Part shown: positions 49,723 through 57,858 of the stretch, in pieces
How the letters are laid out: every line of letters starts with the position of its first letter
Position numbering within the stretch: the stretch's first letter is position 1
Assembly: GCF_003367245.1 (NCBI RefSeq)
Contig: NZ_QRGR01000019.1
Coordinates: forward strand, 62,001 to 126,000
DNA: 64,000 nt
Direction of reading: 5' to 3'
Source of the DNA: Pontibacter diazotrophicus
Lineage (GTDB): Bacteria; Bacteroidota; Bacteroidia; Cytophagales; Hymenobacteraceae
Notes under the pieces: model-generated
What the model was told of the DNA's origin: nothing
Database searches by the model: none
What the model saw: only the letters and a program-made list of their open reading frames with translations
Translations under genes and position numbers: made by a program

Positions 49723-50259
49723 TTAACTGGCGTAGGCTAACTGGCCTGTCTGCTCACTGTTGAATGGCGCAAAATCTTTCACACAAACGTGGTACATGAT
49801 GCGGGCCATGGAAAGTGAATAATCGGTTATCAGGCACTGCTGTTGCTCAGCACTCATCAGCGCCTTGCTATTGCCAAGGTTGAATTTATTCAGTTCAATC
49901 ACTTCATCAAAATTCTGACGCAAAGTTTTCAAAGCTTTAAAAGAAGGCTCGTTGTAATACAAGGGTATCACCTGGCACACAGCATAGCTACCCTTTGCAC
50001 GTTCCTGCCTAATCATACTGCAGAGCGATTCGATGTTCATCTTGTCAAGGTCAGAAATGATTACATAGAATACGTTTCGGCGGTCCTGGTTCAAAGCTCT
50101 TGCCGGGGCGCTACCGAGCAGCATGTTGCGTTGGATTTTAGAACCGCGTTGAAAAGCCTCATCTTTAAGAATCTTGTTGTGGATCTTAAAAGCAAGCGCT
50201 CCGGAAGCAATCAGGTTAAAGTCTTTGCCTTGTGTTGAAATTTTGGAAAAGTGTAACAT
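49723..50259 (-). CDS. Uncharacterised protein
   Basis: I do not recognise this 178-residue protein. It starts MLHFSKISTQGKDFN, with no signal peptide or membrane segment. A central part 'RRNVFYVIISDLDKMNIESLCSMIRQERAKG' followed by 'YAVCQVIPLYY' suggests alternating strands and helices. Several Cys (three) and a basic N-terminal half are present. It has its own terminator and lies upstream of the AddA-like gene on the same strand, separated by a hairpin, so it is probably an independent unit. No function is proposed. Confidence 0.65.
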   Translation of the reverse strand: MLHFSKISTQGKDFNLIASGALAFKIHNKILKDEAFQRGSKIQRNMLLGSAPARALNQDRRNVFYVIISDLDKMNIESLCSMIRQERAKGSYAVCQVIPLYYNEPSFKALKTLRQNFDEVIELNKFNLGNSKALMSAEQQQCLITDYSLSMARIMYHVCVKDFAPFNSEQTGQLAYAS

Positions 50260-50930
50260 AGGAATAGGTGGTTAAGGTTAGGGTATATTTTTCCATATTT
50301 TTTAAACCTGGGATTAACTGTTGCGGCAAGGCTATCAACTGTTAATGAGATTGGCAAACGGGTTCTGTTACACGATGTTTAGTGTAGAAATGCCTGGAGG
50401 CACCACAGTAACTGTTCAACTTTATTCGTAACTTTTGCCGTTATTTAAGAAGCTTTAGCTACTATTTGTTTCGTTAATTACGACATCTTAATCCAAAAAA
50501 TTCACGATTTTGTTTTAAATATGGCCAAGTGTGTTATATGCCTGGTAAACTGGTTCTTGTAACGGGTGAGCGGCTTTTATGTTGCTATTTTACAACGAAT
50601 ATTTATGATTTTGCGAATGTTGGAACACTAAAATGAGTGCAGAACTAAACAAAGTATAATGTTTTATGGTAATAGAAGATAGAGGACGGCAAGTCTCTCA
50701 AAACAGTACAAAAGCTATATATATTATATTTTTCTAAAGCGTTAGCTATACTGGTATTTATTGCGTACTTTTGTACCCGATTTGGTACAGTCTGAATTAC
50801 TGATAACTGGATACTCCCACCGTAGGCTAACCTGGTTGTTTATTGTTTTTGTGTCGTTCTCTTTAGAAAACAGAGAAATAGGTTGAATAGCAGGCTGGCC
50901 CAGGTTTATTAGGTATATTAAGTAAATTAG
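50260..50930. other. Long intergenic region and helicase leader
   Basis: 670 A+T-rich bases with no standard gene. Only very short frames occur (for example ATG 50667, 21 codons). It should contain the promoter of the unknown minus-strand gene and, from about 50780, a leader of roughly 150 bases for the DEAD-box helicase gene. Confidence 0.5.
50766..50773 (+). promoter_or_regulatory. Candidate -7 box of the DEAD-box helicase gene
   Basis: TACTTTTG fits TAnnTTTG; it is part of GTACTTTTGTAC, a small inverted repeat. The predicted start near 50780 leaves a leader of about 150 bases, long for this genome. Confidence 0.45.
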
Positions 50931-52751
50931 ATGAACAAAATCAGATTTGACGAGCTTCCGCTATCGCCGGAAGTTCAGCGAGCTATCGCAGACATGGGCT
51001 TCGAAGAAGCCTCTCCCATCCAAACACAGGCAATTCCGGTTGTATTAGAAGGACGAGACATTATTGGCCAGGCCCAGACGGGTACTGGTAAAACGGCTGC
51101 CTTCGGCATTCCGACCATTGAGCAGATTGATGCAAATGACCGCAGCGTACAAGCGCTGATCCTTTGCCCAACGCGTGAACTGGCTATTCAGGTTTCAGGT
51201 GAAATCCAGAAACTGGCAAAATATAAAACGGGTATCAGCGTGGTGCCTATCTATGGCGGACAGCCATATGACCGCCAGTTGCGTGCCCTTAAGCAGGGTG
51301 TACAAATTGTAATCGGTACGCCAGGCCGCGTGATGGATCACATCGAGCGCGGCACGCTGGTGCTGGACAACGTGAAAAAGATTATTCTGGACGAAGCAGA
51401 CGAAATGCTCGACATGGGTTTCCGTGAAGACATTGAGTATGTGCTGGAGCGTATTCCGGAAGACCGGCAGACAATCTTCTTCTCCGCTACCATGTCGAAG
51501 CCGATCATGGAGATGACGAAGCGTTATCAGACAGATCCGGTTATCGTGAAAGTGGTACACCAGGAACTGACAGTAACCAACATTGACCAGGTATATTTTG
51601 AAGTGCGCAGCAGCGCCAAGCAGGAGGCAGTATCGCGCCTGATTGACATGTACAACCTGAAGTCTGCCATTGTCTTCTGCAATACCAAGCGTATGGTGGA
51701 TGAACTGGTAGATGGCCTGCAGGCGCGTGGTTACTTTGCCGATGCATTGCACGGTGACTTAAACCAGAACCAGCGCTCTAATGTAATGGGCAAGTTCCGT
51801 AACGGCACGCTGGAGATACTTGTAGCCACAGATGTGGCCGCTCGTGGTCTTGACGTGGAGAATGTAGAGGCTGTTATCAACTATGACCTGCCGCAGGACG
51901 AAGAGTCTTACGTGCACCGCATTGGCCGCACGGGCCGTGCTGGTAAGTCTGGTAAAGCCTTCTCTTTTGTAGGAGGCCGTACAGATGGGTACAAAATAAA
52001 AGACATCATGCGCTTTACTAAAGCGAAGATTGTTTTACAGCAGATACCTTCTCTGGAAGATGTAAATGAAATCCGCACCACCCTTTTCTTTGATAAGGTG
52101 AAAGAAGTGCTGGAGAAAGGGCATTTAGCCAAGCAAATAGCGCGTATCGAGCGTTTCGTGAACGAGACGGATGGTTATACCCCGCTTGACGTAGCGTCTG
52201 CTTTGCTCAAAATGAGCATGAAGGAAGCCAAGGTGAAAGAGAAAGGTGCAGAGGCTGAAAAAGGACTCAGCGCTACAAAAGATGGCATGGACCGTCTTTT
52301 CATCACCATTGGTAAAAAAGACCAGGTACACCCAAAAGACCTTATCGACCTGCTCGCCCAGAACGCCAGCATTCCAGCCGGCAGGGTAGGAGATATCGAC
52401 CTGTACGACAAGTTCAGCTTTGTGGAGGTGCCTTCTGAGTATACAGCAGAGATTGTTGCCAACTTAGGACGCGTAGAATACCAGGGCCGCTCGGTGGTGG
52501 TAGAGAAATCGCAGAAAAAAGGCAGTGGCCCGAAAGAAGGTGGCCGTGGCGGTGATGAGTTCGGCTTCAGCGGTGGCGGAGACAGAGGCGACCGCAGAGG
52601 CGGTGGCGGCTTTGACCGTGACAGAAACCGTGGCGGCGGCGGCTCTTTCAGAGACAGAGACCGCAGAGGCGGTGGCGATCGAGACAGAGGTGGTGACCGT
52701 GACAGAAACCGCGGTGGTGGAGGCGGTGGCTTCCGTAAAAGAAGATTCTAA
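50931..52751 (+). CDS. DEAD-box RNA helicase with RGG-rich tail (DeaD/CsdA-like)
   Basis: The 606-residue protein has a complete helicase core: Q motif 'SPIQTQAIPV', I 'AQTGTGKTAAFG', II 'ILDEADEMLDMGF', III 'FFSATMSKPI', VI 'HRIGRTGRAG'. A C-terminal DbpA/CsdA RNA-binding domain (about 440-520, 'RLFITIGKKDQVHPKDLIDLL', 'FSFVEVPSEYTAEIV') is followed by about 80 residues rich in Gly, Arg and Asp (RGG and DRD repeats). Such tails bind RNA and promote condensation. The gene probably acts in RNA structure unwinding, ribosome assembly or cold response. The long leader fits the cold-shock helicase type (inference). A terminator follows. Confidence 0.93.
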   Translation: MNKIRFDELPLSPEVQRAIADMGFEEASPIQTQAIPVVLEGRDIIGQAQTGTGKTAAFGIPTIEQIDANDRSVQALILCPTRELAIQVSGEIQKLAKYKTGISVVPIYGGQPYDRQLRALKQGVQIVIGTPGRVMDHIERGTLVLDNVKKIILDEADEMLDMGFREDIEYVLERIPEDRQTIFFSATMSKPIMEMTKRYQTDPVIVKVVHQELTVTNIDQVYFEVRSSAKQEAVSRLIDMYNLKSAIVFCNTKRMVDELVDGLQARGYFADALHGDLNQNQRSNVMGKFRNGTLEILVATDVAARGLDVENVEAVINYDLPQDEESYVHRIGRTGRAGKSGKAFSFVGGRTDGYKIKDIMRFTKAKIVLQQIPSLEDVNEIRTTLFFDKVKEVLEKGHLAKQIARIERFVNETDGYTPLDVASALLKMSMKEAKVKEKGAEAEKGLSATKDGMDRLFITIGKKDQVHPKDLIDLLAQNASIPAGRVGDIDLYDKFSFVEVPSEYTAEIVANLGRVEYQGRSVVVEKSQKKGSGPKEGGRGGDEFGFSGGGDRGDRRGGGGFDRDRNRGGGGSFRDRDRRGGGDRDRGGDRDRNRGGGGGGFRKRRF

Positions 52752-52834
52752 AAATAAAATAAACTTCGTCCCTTTTGCTCCGTATACAATACCATACAGA
52801 GTTTAAAGTGTAAAAAGCTTATAAAACTGTTAGA

Positions 52835-52866
52835 AAAGGCCGACTTGAAACGTCGGCCTTTTTGTT
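52835..52866 (+). terminator. Terminator after the DEAD-box helicase gene
   Basis: A perfect 10-bp stem (AAAGGCCGAC / GTCGGCCTTT) with a seven-base loop, followed by TTTTG. Confidence 0.85.
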
Positions 52867-52935
52867 TTTACATTTGTTTTTCTAGAGGTGTGCGTAGCAG
52901 GCGACTGCTACACTCGAAAAACTTTGGGCACAAAA

Positions 52936-52955
52936 AAAGGAGCCGAAGCTCCTTT
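52936..52955 (-). terminator. Terminator of the DUF2383 gene with UUCG loop
   Basis: On the minus strand AAAGGAGC and GCTCCTTT enclose TTCG, giving the extra-stable C(UUCG)G tetraloop, followed by TTTTTTG. It lies 23 bases after the stop at 52978. Confidence 0.85.
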
Positions 52956-52977
52956 CTTTTTTGGTAATACAAATAGT

Positions 52978-53433
52978 TTATTTATTCGCTTTTGCAGCAT
53001 CACGTAATGAGCGGATGTGGTCATGAGCGCTTTTTACGTCATCGTACTGTTGCTGTACGATTGGCTTCAGTTCACCTGGCAGGTTCTTATCTAAGGCCTC
53101 TTTGTATGCTTTAACGGCATAATCTTCGCCACGCTCACACTCTTCCAGCACACGCGCTCGGTCTTGTGTGGTAACAATAGATTTGATGTCTATCCAGGCA
53201 CGATGTATAGTACCCTCTATAGAGCTTGACTCATCATCAGTCGCGCCCATTTTGTGCAACTGGTCCTGCAGTTCTGTAATCATGCTGTCGCGCTGCACCG
53301 CGTATTTTCTGAAAAGGTCTTTCAGGTCTTTATCTTCGATATCTTCAGATGCTGTCTTGTAACCTTTCGCACCATCTTTACATCTTTCTATCAGGTGATG
53401 AATGGTTGATTGTACTTCTTTATCCATTTTCAT
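52978..53433 (-). CDS. PA2169-family four-helix-bundle protein (DUF2383)
   Basis: The 151-residue, highly helical protein matches the PA2169/DUF2383 family: 'STIHHLIERCKDGAKGYKTASEDI' at the start, 'YAVQRDSMITELQDQLHKMG', 'GTIHRAWIDIKSIVT' and 'ECERGEDYAVKAYKEALDKNLP'. The paired Glu/His pattern resembles ferritin-like bundles, but metal binding is not proven. Relatives are often stress-induced. It carries no signal peptide. A terminator lies on its 3' side; no clear partner gene is adjacent. Confidence 0.9.
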   Translation of the reverse strand: MKMDKEVQSTIHHLIERCKDGAKGYKTASEDIEDKDLKDLFRKYAVQRDSMITELQDQLHKMGATDDESSSIEGTIHRAWIDIKSIVTTQDRARVLEECERGEDYAVKAYKEALDKNLPGELKPIVQQQYDDVKSAHDHIRSLRDAAKANK

Positions 53434-53514
53434 AGTTATACGATTTTAGTGTCTAATATGCAGATGTACTGATATTATACTAAAATAGTTGCCACAACAC
53501 TTAAATGAAGCTGT

Positions 53515-54756
53515 TCAGACCAAGGCACCTGCCATGGCTTTACCTGCCAGGTAACCAGTGGTCCAGGCAGCCTGGAAGTTAAAACCACCTGTAATGCCGT
53601 CGATATCCAGTACTTCCCCTGCAAAGTAAAGCCCCGGTTGTACACGGCTCTCCATTGTTTTCATATTCACAGAACCAAGTTCTATGCCGCCACAGGTTAC
53701 AAACTCCTCTTTAAAAGTCGTTTTGCCTTTTACCTCTACCGGCAGGCGCAGTAGCGCTTCCACTAGTTTATTTGTGCCTTTGCCAGGCATTTCGGCCCAT
53801 CGAACTTCTTCAGGCACTCCGGTTAAACCTGTGAGGGCTTTCCAGAGGCGTTGCGGCAGTCCGAACAGCGGATTGGTACTCACCACCTTTTTGGGGTGCG
53901 CCTGCCGGTAAGCCTGCAAATGCTCCCGCAGGCTTTCTTCTGTATAGTCCGGTATCCAGTTGATGAGGGCGGTGAAAGTATATTGCTGCTCATGGAACAA
54001 GCGGGCACCCCAGGCAGACAACTTTAAAACGGCAGGTCCACTGTAGCCCCAGTGCGTGATGAGAAGCGGCCCCTCATACTCCAATTTCTGGCCTGCCACG
54101 CGTACTTTTGCCTTTGGCACCGATACGCCTTGTAGCTCCTTCAGAGGAGAGGAAGGAACGTTGAACGTAAACAGCGATGGCACCGGTTCCTGTATCTTAT
54201 GGCCCAGCGCCCGCAGCCAGTCATAGCCTGAAGCTTTGGGGTTGCCTCCTGTACTTACCAATACCTTATCCGCTTTTAAGCTTTCGCCGGAGCTGAGCTG
54301 CAGTTTAAACTTTTGCTGGCCTGCTATAGTTTCTTCAGGCACTATGCCTTCAACACCAGCGCCGGTCCGGATCTGAACACCCACCCGTTTTGCCTCTTGC
54401 AGCAAACATTCTATGATCGTTTCGGAATTGTCTGTGACGGGGAACATACGGCCGTCTGCTTCTGCTTTTAATTGCACCCCACGCTCTGAAAACCAATCGA
54501 CTGTTTCCTGTGATCCAAAGGCTTTAAAAGCCTCTTTCAGTTGCCGGGCTCCCCGTGGGTAATGCTGCGACAAGAGGGTTGGTACAAAGCAATGGTGCGT
54601 TACGTTGCAGCGCCCTCCACCAGAAACACGCACCTTGGCGAGCAGCTTGCCTGATTTTTCCAGCAGCAGCACCCTGGCTGTAGGGTCAGTTTGCGCACAG
54701 GTAATTGCCCCAAAAAAACCGGCCGCACCGCCACCTATTACTACAATTGTAGACAT
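53515..54756 (-). CDS. HI0933/YhiN-family flavoprotein (aminoacetone oxidase family)
   Basis: The 413-residue protein binds FAD through 'VVIGGGAAGFFGAITCA' at the N-terminus. Family hallmarks follow: 'KVRVSGGGRCNVTH', 'FPVTDNSETIIECLL', 'KVLVSTGGNPKASGYDW', and the C-terminal 'GGIELGSVNMKTMESRVQPG' plus 'GLYFAGEVLDIDGITGGFNF'. YhiN/HI0933 enzymes are NAD(P)/FAD-dependent oxidoreductases with unclear substrates; aminoacetone oxidation has been reported for one member. Two direct 14-mer repeats lie immediately upstream of its start (54757-54784). It is monocistronic in appearance; the SDR gene lies upstream on the same strand. Confidence 0.9.
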   Translation of the reverse strand: MSTIVVIGGGAAGFFGAITCAQTDPTARVLLLEKSGKLLAKVRVSGGGRCNVTHHCFVPTLLSQHYPRGARQLKEAFKAFGSQETVDWFSERGVQLKAEADGRMFPVTDNSETIIECLLQEAKRVGVQIRTGAGVEGIVPEETIAGQQKFKLQLSSGESLKADKVLVSTGGNPKASGYDWLRALGHKIQEPVPSLFTFNVPSSPLKELQGVSVPKAKVRVAGQKLEYEGPLLITHWGYSGPAVLKLSAWGARLFHEQQYTFTALINWIPDYTEESLREHLQAYRQAHPKKVVSTNPLFGLPQRLWKALTGLTGVPEEVRWAEMPGKGTNKLVEALLRLPVEVKGKTTFKEEFVTCGGIELGSVNMKTMESRVQPGLYFAGEVLDIDGITGGFNFQAAWTTGYLAGKAMAGALV

Positions 54757-54784
54757 TATTTGTTGTTGATTATTTGTTGTTGAT
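54757..54784. repeat. Tandem 14-mer repeat upstream of the flavoprotein gene
   Basis: TATTTGTTGTTGAT occurs twice head-to-tail (54757-54770 and 54771-54784), starting right after the flavoprotein start codon. A 22-base inverted copy lies at 54876-54897, so hairpin formation or binding by a dimeric regulator is possible. Confidence 0.6.
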
Positions 54785-54875
54785 TGCTGATCTTCTATTA
54801 GATTGATTTAAGATGAAACCGATGTGCCTGTATTAAAGCGAGTATAATTTCTGGCACCAATTTTCATCTAAAAGC

Positions 54876-54897
54876 ATCAACAACAAATAATCAACAA
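54876..54897. repeat. Inverted copy of the 14-mer repeat region
   Basis: The 22 bases are the exact reverse complement of 54763-54784, with 91 bases between the arms. The arm ends 15 bases from the stop of the SDR gene, so the structure could form at the end of that transcript and across the start of the flavoprotein gene. Confidence 0.6.
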
Positions 54898-54911
54898 TCG
54901 GTTTAAAGATA

Positions 54912-55739
54912 CTAAAAGAAGCCCATAGGGTCGGGGTGGAGGAAGTTGTAAGCTAACGCATCCTTTATTTTCTGGCTGTTGATGAGCTTGAACCGGGTTT
55001 CATCCATGTCCTTGAACTCCGGAGGGGTTAGGCGAAGTGCTAGGGCGGCCTGTGTATAGAATTCCTTGCGCAAGGGGTGCTTATCGGCACAGGCGTGAAA
55101 AACATGTCCCCATATATTTCCCTCTATAAGGCGATGTATAATTGTCAGGCAGTCTTCCAGGTGGATCAGGTTTACAGGGGCATCACCATTTGGCACATTT
55201 TTCTTTCCGGCCAGGAAGCGCCCGGGTCTTCGGTCTTCTCCCACCAATCCACCGAAGCGCAGAATGGTCGTTAGCCAGCCGTCGTTTTCCTGAAACAGCT
55301 TTTCGGCCTGCAGCAACATATGGTCTGGTTGCTGCTCTTCTGTGAAAGCAATGTCTTCCTCGGTTACCACCCTGTTCAGGTCTAGGTAAACGGATGTGGA
55401 GGAGACAAACAGAATACGGCTAACAGGGGAGTCAGAGAGGAATTCCAGGAGGAGGTGCATTTGCTCCAGGTAGCCTTCGCCGCCATCGGAGCGCAGGTGC
55501 GGCGGGATGTTCAGCACGAGCACCTGTGTCTTTAAAAAATCCTTAAGTGCCTCCCGGTCCAGTTGTTCATCCTGCAAATTAAGCAGGTAAGGATGTATAC
55601 CTTTTTGCTCCAACAACTCCAGTTTCTTGGGCGTGGTGGTAGAACCTTTTACTTTGTAACCGGCCTTGACTAATTGCGCTGCCAGCGGCAGGCCCAGCCA
55701 TCCACAGCCCATTATACTTACTTCGTCTTTGTTACCCAC
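54912..55739 (-). CDS. YeeZ-like NAD(P)-dependent epimerase/reductase
   Basis: The 275-residue protein has an N-terminal Rossmann fold with 'IMGCGWLGLPLAAQLVKAG' and 'VKGSTTTPKKLELL', a central 'LVLNIPPHLR' and 'RILFVSSTSVYLDLN', as in extended short-chain reductases such as E. coli YeeZ. The usual YxxxK pair is not clearly seen ('HMLLQAEKLF' is the closest region), so catalysis may differ. Relatives act on sugar nucleotides or serve unknown roles. It lies divergent to the CrtI-like gene and upstream of the flavoprotein gene on its strand. Confidence 0.82.
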   Translation of the reverse strand: MGNKDEVSIMGCGWLGLPLAAQLVKAGYKVKGSTTTPKKLELLEQKGIHPYLLNLQDEQLDREALKDFLKTQVLVLNIPPHLRSDGGEGYLEQMHLLLEFLSDSPVSRILFVSSTSVYLDLNRVVTEEDIAFTEEQQPDHMLLQAEKLFQENDGWLTTILRFGGLVGEDRRPGRFLAGKKNVPNGDAPVNLIHLEDCLTIIHRLIEGNIWGHVFHACADKHPLRKEFYTQAALALRLTPPEFKDMDETRFKLINSQKIKDALAYNFLHPDPMGFF

Positions 55740-55845
55740 TTTTGTTTGTGTTTTTATACTGTCATTGTCTCTTCTAACAAAATCAGGCGCGTGCTGTTTA
55801 AGAAAGCAGTGCTATAAGAAGATTACTGTGTAAAGTAAAGCATAA

Positions 55846-57303
55846 ATGAACTATGATGTTATCATAATTGGCTCTGGTTTTGGTTCCCTGACGGCGGCTG
55901 CACTGCTGGCAAAGCGGGGGCTGAAGGTAGGGGTGCTGGAGCAGGCAAAATATCCTGGCGGGTGTTCCTCCTCCTTTAAGCGCAAGGGCTACTGGTTTGA
56001 GACAGGCGCTACGACACTTGTTGGGCTGGATGAACACATGCCGCTGCGCTACCTGCTGGATGAAATAGAGGTGGAGGTACCGGTTCTGAAACTGGAACCT
56101 CCGATGCAGGTACACCTGCCAAACGGAGAAACGCTCACACGCTACGGAAACCTGGAAGCCTGGATCGCAGAAGCAGAGCGGGTTTTCGGCAAGCATAACC
56201 AGCGGCCCTTCTGGGAGCACTGCTATAAAATCAGTCAGCAGGTGTGGCGGACTTCGCTGCAGCAACGCAGCTTCCCTTTCTCCAATGTCAAAGACCTGCT
56301 ATTTTCTGCTGCCCGCGCACGACCAGCACAGCTAAAACTCATGTCAGGAGCATTCCGGACGATGGAGGACATGTTGCGCCATTACGGACTGCTGCAGCAT
56401 ACACTCTTCGTGGATTTTGTAAATGAGCAACTGCTGATAACTGCCCAGAATAAACTGGAAGAAGTAAACGAACTGTTCGGGGCGACGGCCCTATGCTATA
56501 CTTTGTACAGTAATTACTACGTTCCGGGCGGGCTCATCAATTTAGTGAAACCCATTGTCTCCTATATCAGCGAGCAAGGTTCCGAAGTGCTGTATGGGCA
56601 CCAGGTACAGCGCGTTTCAAAAGAGAAGGATGGTTATACGACAACTACCAGCAAAGGCAGCTTCAAGAGCCGGTTTGTGATCAGTGGTATTCCATTGAAC
56701 AATACACAAAAGCTGTTTGAGGATGTAAAGATAGGGCAGAAGCTGCAAAAATATGTGATGCCCTCTGAGATGTTGAACGGAGCCTTTACGATGGGTCTGG
56801 TACTGAAGGGGCATCCTGCTCCGGAAGTACTGCATCACCAGGTCCACGCCCCGGATGGTCTGCCCATCATCGGAAGCAAGAGCATTTTTATCAGCTTCAG
56901 CCATCCGGAAGACCGGCAGCGGGCTCTGGATGGAGAAGTAGTTGCCAGTATCAGCACCCATGTGCAGCACCCGGAGCAAAAAAAGATAGAAGATAAAGCA
57001 ATCATCGAAGCTGCCATTTTAGATGCACTGGTAGCCAGGGGGCTCATACGTAGAGAAGATATCCTCTATAATCAGTCAGCTACGCCCGGCGCCTGGATTT
57101 TCTGGACCCGACGGGCTTATGGTGCCGTGGGGGGCTACCCGCAGTACCGCCACGTAAAGCCCTGGCAAATGAAAGATGCCCGCCTCGACCACAGTGGCGC
57201 CTACCTCTGTGGCGACACCGTGTATCCGGGGCAGGGCATTGTAGGTGTTTGCCTCAGCGGCATCATTGCCGCCGGGAAACTGGTACAGGATCACGCTGTA
57301 TAA
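55846..57303 (+). CDS. CrtI/CrtISO-like FAD-dependent oxidoreductase
   Basis: The 485-residue protein has an N-terminal dinucleotide fold 'DVIIIGSGFGSLTAAALLAKRG' (split: DVIIIGSGFGSLTAAAL, LAKRG) with 'VGVLEQAKYPGGCSSSF' and the substrate-side 'GATTLVGLDE'. The C-terminus 'AYLCGDTVYPGQGIVGVCLSG' matches the FAD-binding end of phytoene desaturases and of carotenoid isomerases. It therefore probably desaturates or isomerises carotenoids or related polyprenoids, but no other carotenoid genes lie in the window, so a different substrate is possible. It is convergent with the nuclease-inhibitor gene (38-base gap). Confidence 0.8.
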   Translation: MNYDVIIIGSGFGSLTAAALLAKRGLKVGVLEQAKYPGGCSSSFKRKGYWFETGATTLVGLDEHMPLRYLLDEIEVEVPVLKLEPPMQVHLPNGETLTRYGNLEAWIAEAERVFGKHNQRPFWEHCYKISQQVWRTSLQQRSFPFSNVKDLLFSAARARPAQLKLMSGAFRTMEDMLRHYGLLQHTLFVDFVNEQLLITAQNKLEEVNELFGATALCYTLYSNYYVPGGLINLVKPIVSYISEQGSEVLYGHQVQRVSKEKDGYTTTTSKGSFKSRFVISGIPLNNTQKLFEDVKIGQKLQKYVMPSEMLNGAFTMGLVLKGHPAPEVLHHQVHAPDGLPIIGSKSIFISFSHPEDRQRALDGEVVASISTHVQHPEQKKIEDKAIIEAAILDALVARGLIRREDILYNQSATPGAWIFWTRRAYGAVGGYPQYRHVKPWQMKDARLDHSGAYLCGDTVYPGQGIVGVCLSGIIAAGKLVQDHAV

Positions 57304-57341
57304 CTTATTCTTCCTCTTTCTTTGAACAGGCGAAGGGCAGC

Positions 57342-57761
57342 TTATTCTACAGAGGCTTCATCATCTACCACCATAGTGCGCAGCCCGGCATAGTTACCGT
57401 CTTCTGTTTTGCCCAGAATAAATACCTGCGTGCCTATTTCAGTAATCATGTATACTTTTACATCCTCTAGAAGCTCATTTAGCCTGGACTTGAGCATCTG
57501 AGTACGTTGTTCATTACTCTCTCCTTTGTTTCTGGCGTCCGCTGCTATCCCTCCCGTTTCATTAAAAAATTCGTCCAGCTCTTTTGTGGCCACCTCCATA
57601 CCTGCCGCTTCTCCTGTCCATTCCGTTACTTTTTCAGAAGAAAACTGTTCCCCTTGTTCAAGCTCCCGGTAAAAGAATTCGAAGGGTGCTTCAATTTCGC
57701 TTTTCATTAACAGGCCGTCTACCGCCTGGTTTAATTCCTTTTCTAGTTGGTCTTTGTTCAT
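57342..57761 (-). CDS. Nuclease A inhibitor (NuiA)-like protein
   Basis: The 139-residue acidic protein aligns with Anabaena NuiA: 'LEKELNQAVDGLLMKSEIEAPFEFF' in the same order as the family's conserved N-terminal strand-helix segment, then 'ELDEFFNETGGIAAD' and the C-terminal 'VKVYMITEIGTQVFILGKTEDGNYAGLRTMVV' (the family ends xVYRLGExELDVYVIGETxxGNLAGISTKVV). NuiA blocks the nonspecific nuclease NucA by inserting its C-terminal Thr near the active-site metal. No NucA-like nuclease gene is in the window, so the target is open. The protein has no signal peptide. Confidence 0.85.
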   Translation of the reverse strand: MNKDQLEKELNQAVDGLLMKSEIEAPFEFFYRELEQGEQFSSEKVTEWTGEAAGMEVATKELDEFFNETGGIAADARNKGESNEQRTQMLKSRLNELLEDVKVYMITEIGTQVFILGKTEDGNYAGLRTMVVDDEASVE

Positions 57762-57858
57762 ATACCAGTCGCGTTATTAAATCAAGAATACTTTTCTGTA
57801 CAAATTCAGAGCTATTATTATCTTTATATAAATCTGATAGCGGTAGCTTCGTCTCCGC

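Noticed and set aside
52550..52740. Repeats near the helicase end as a mobile or CRISPR-like repeat
   Set aside because: They are in-frame codons of an Arg/Gly/Asp-rich tail.
52525..52806. Frame over the RGG tail of the helicase
   Set aside because: An out-of-frame shadow of the repetitive Gly/Arg codons.
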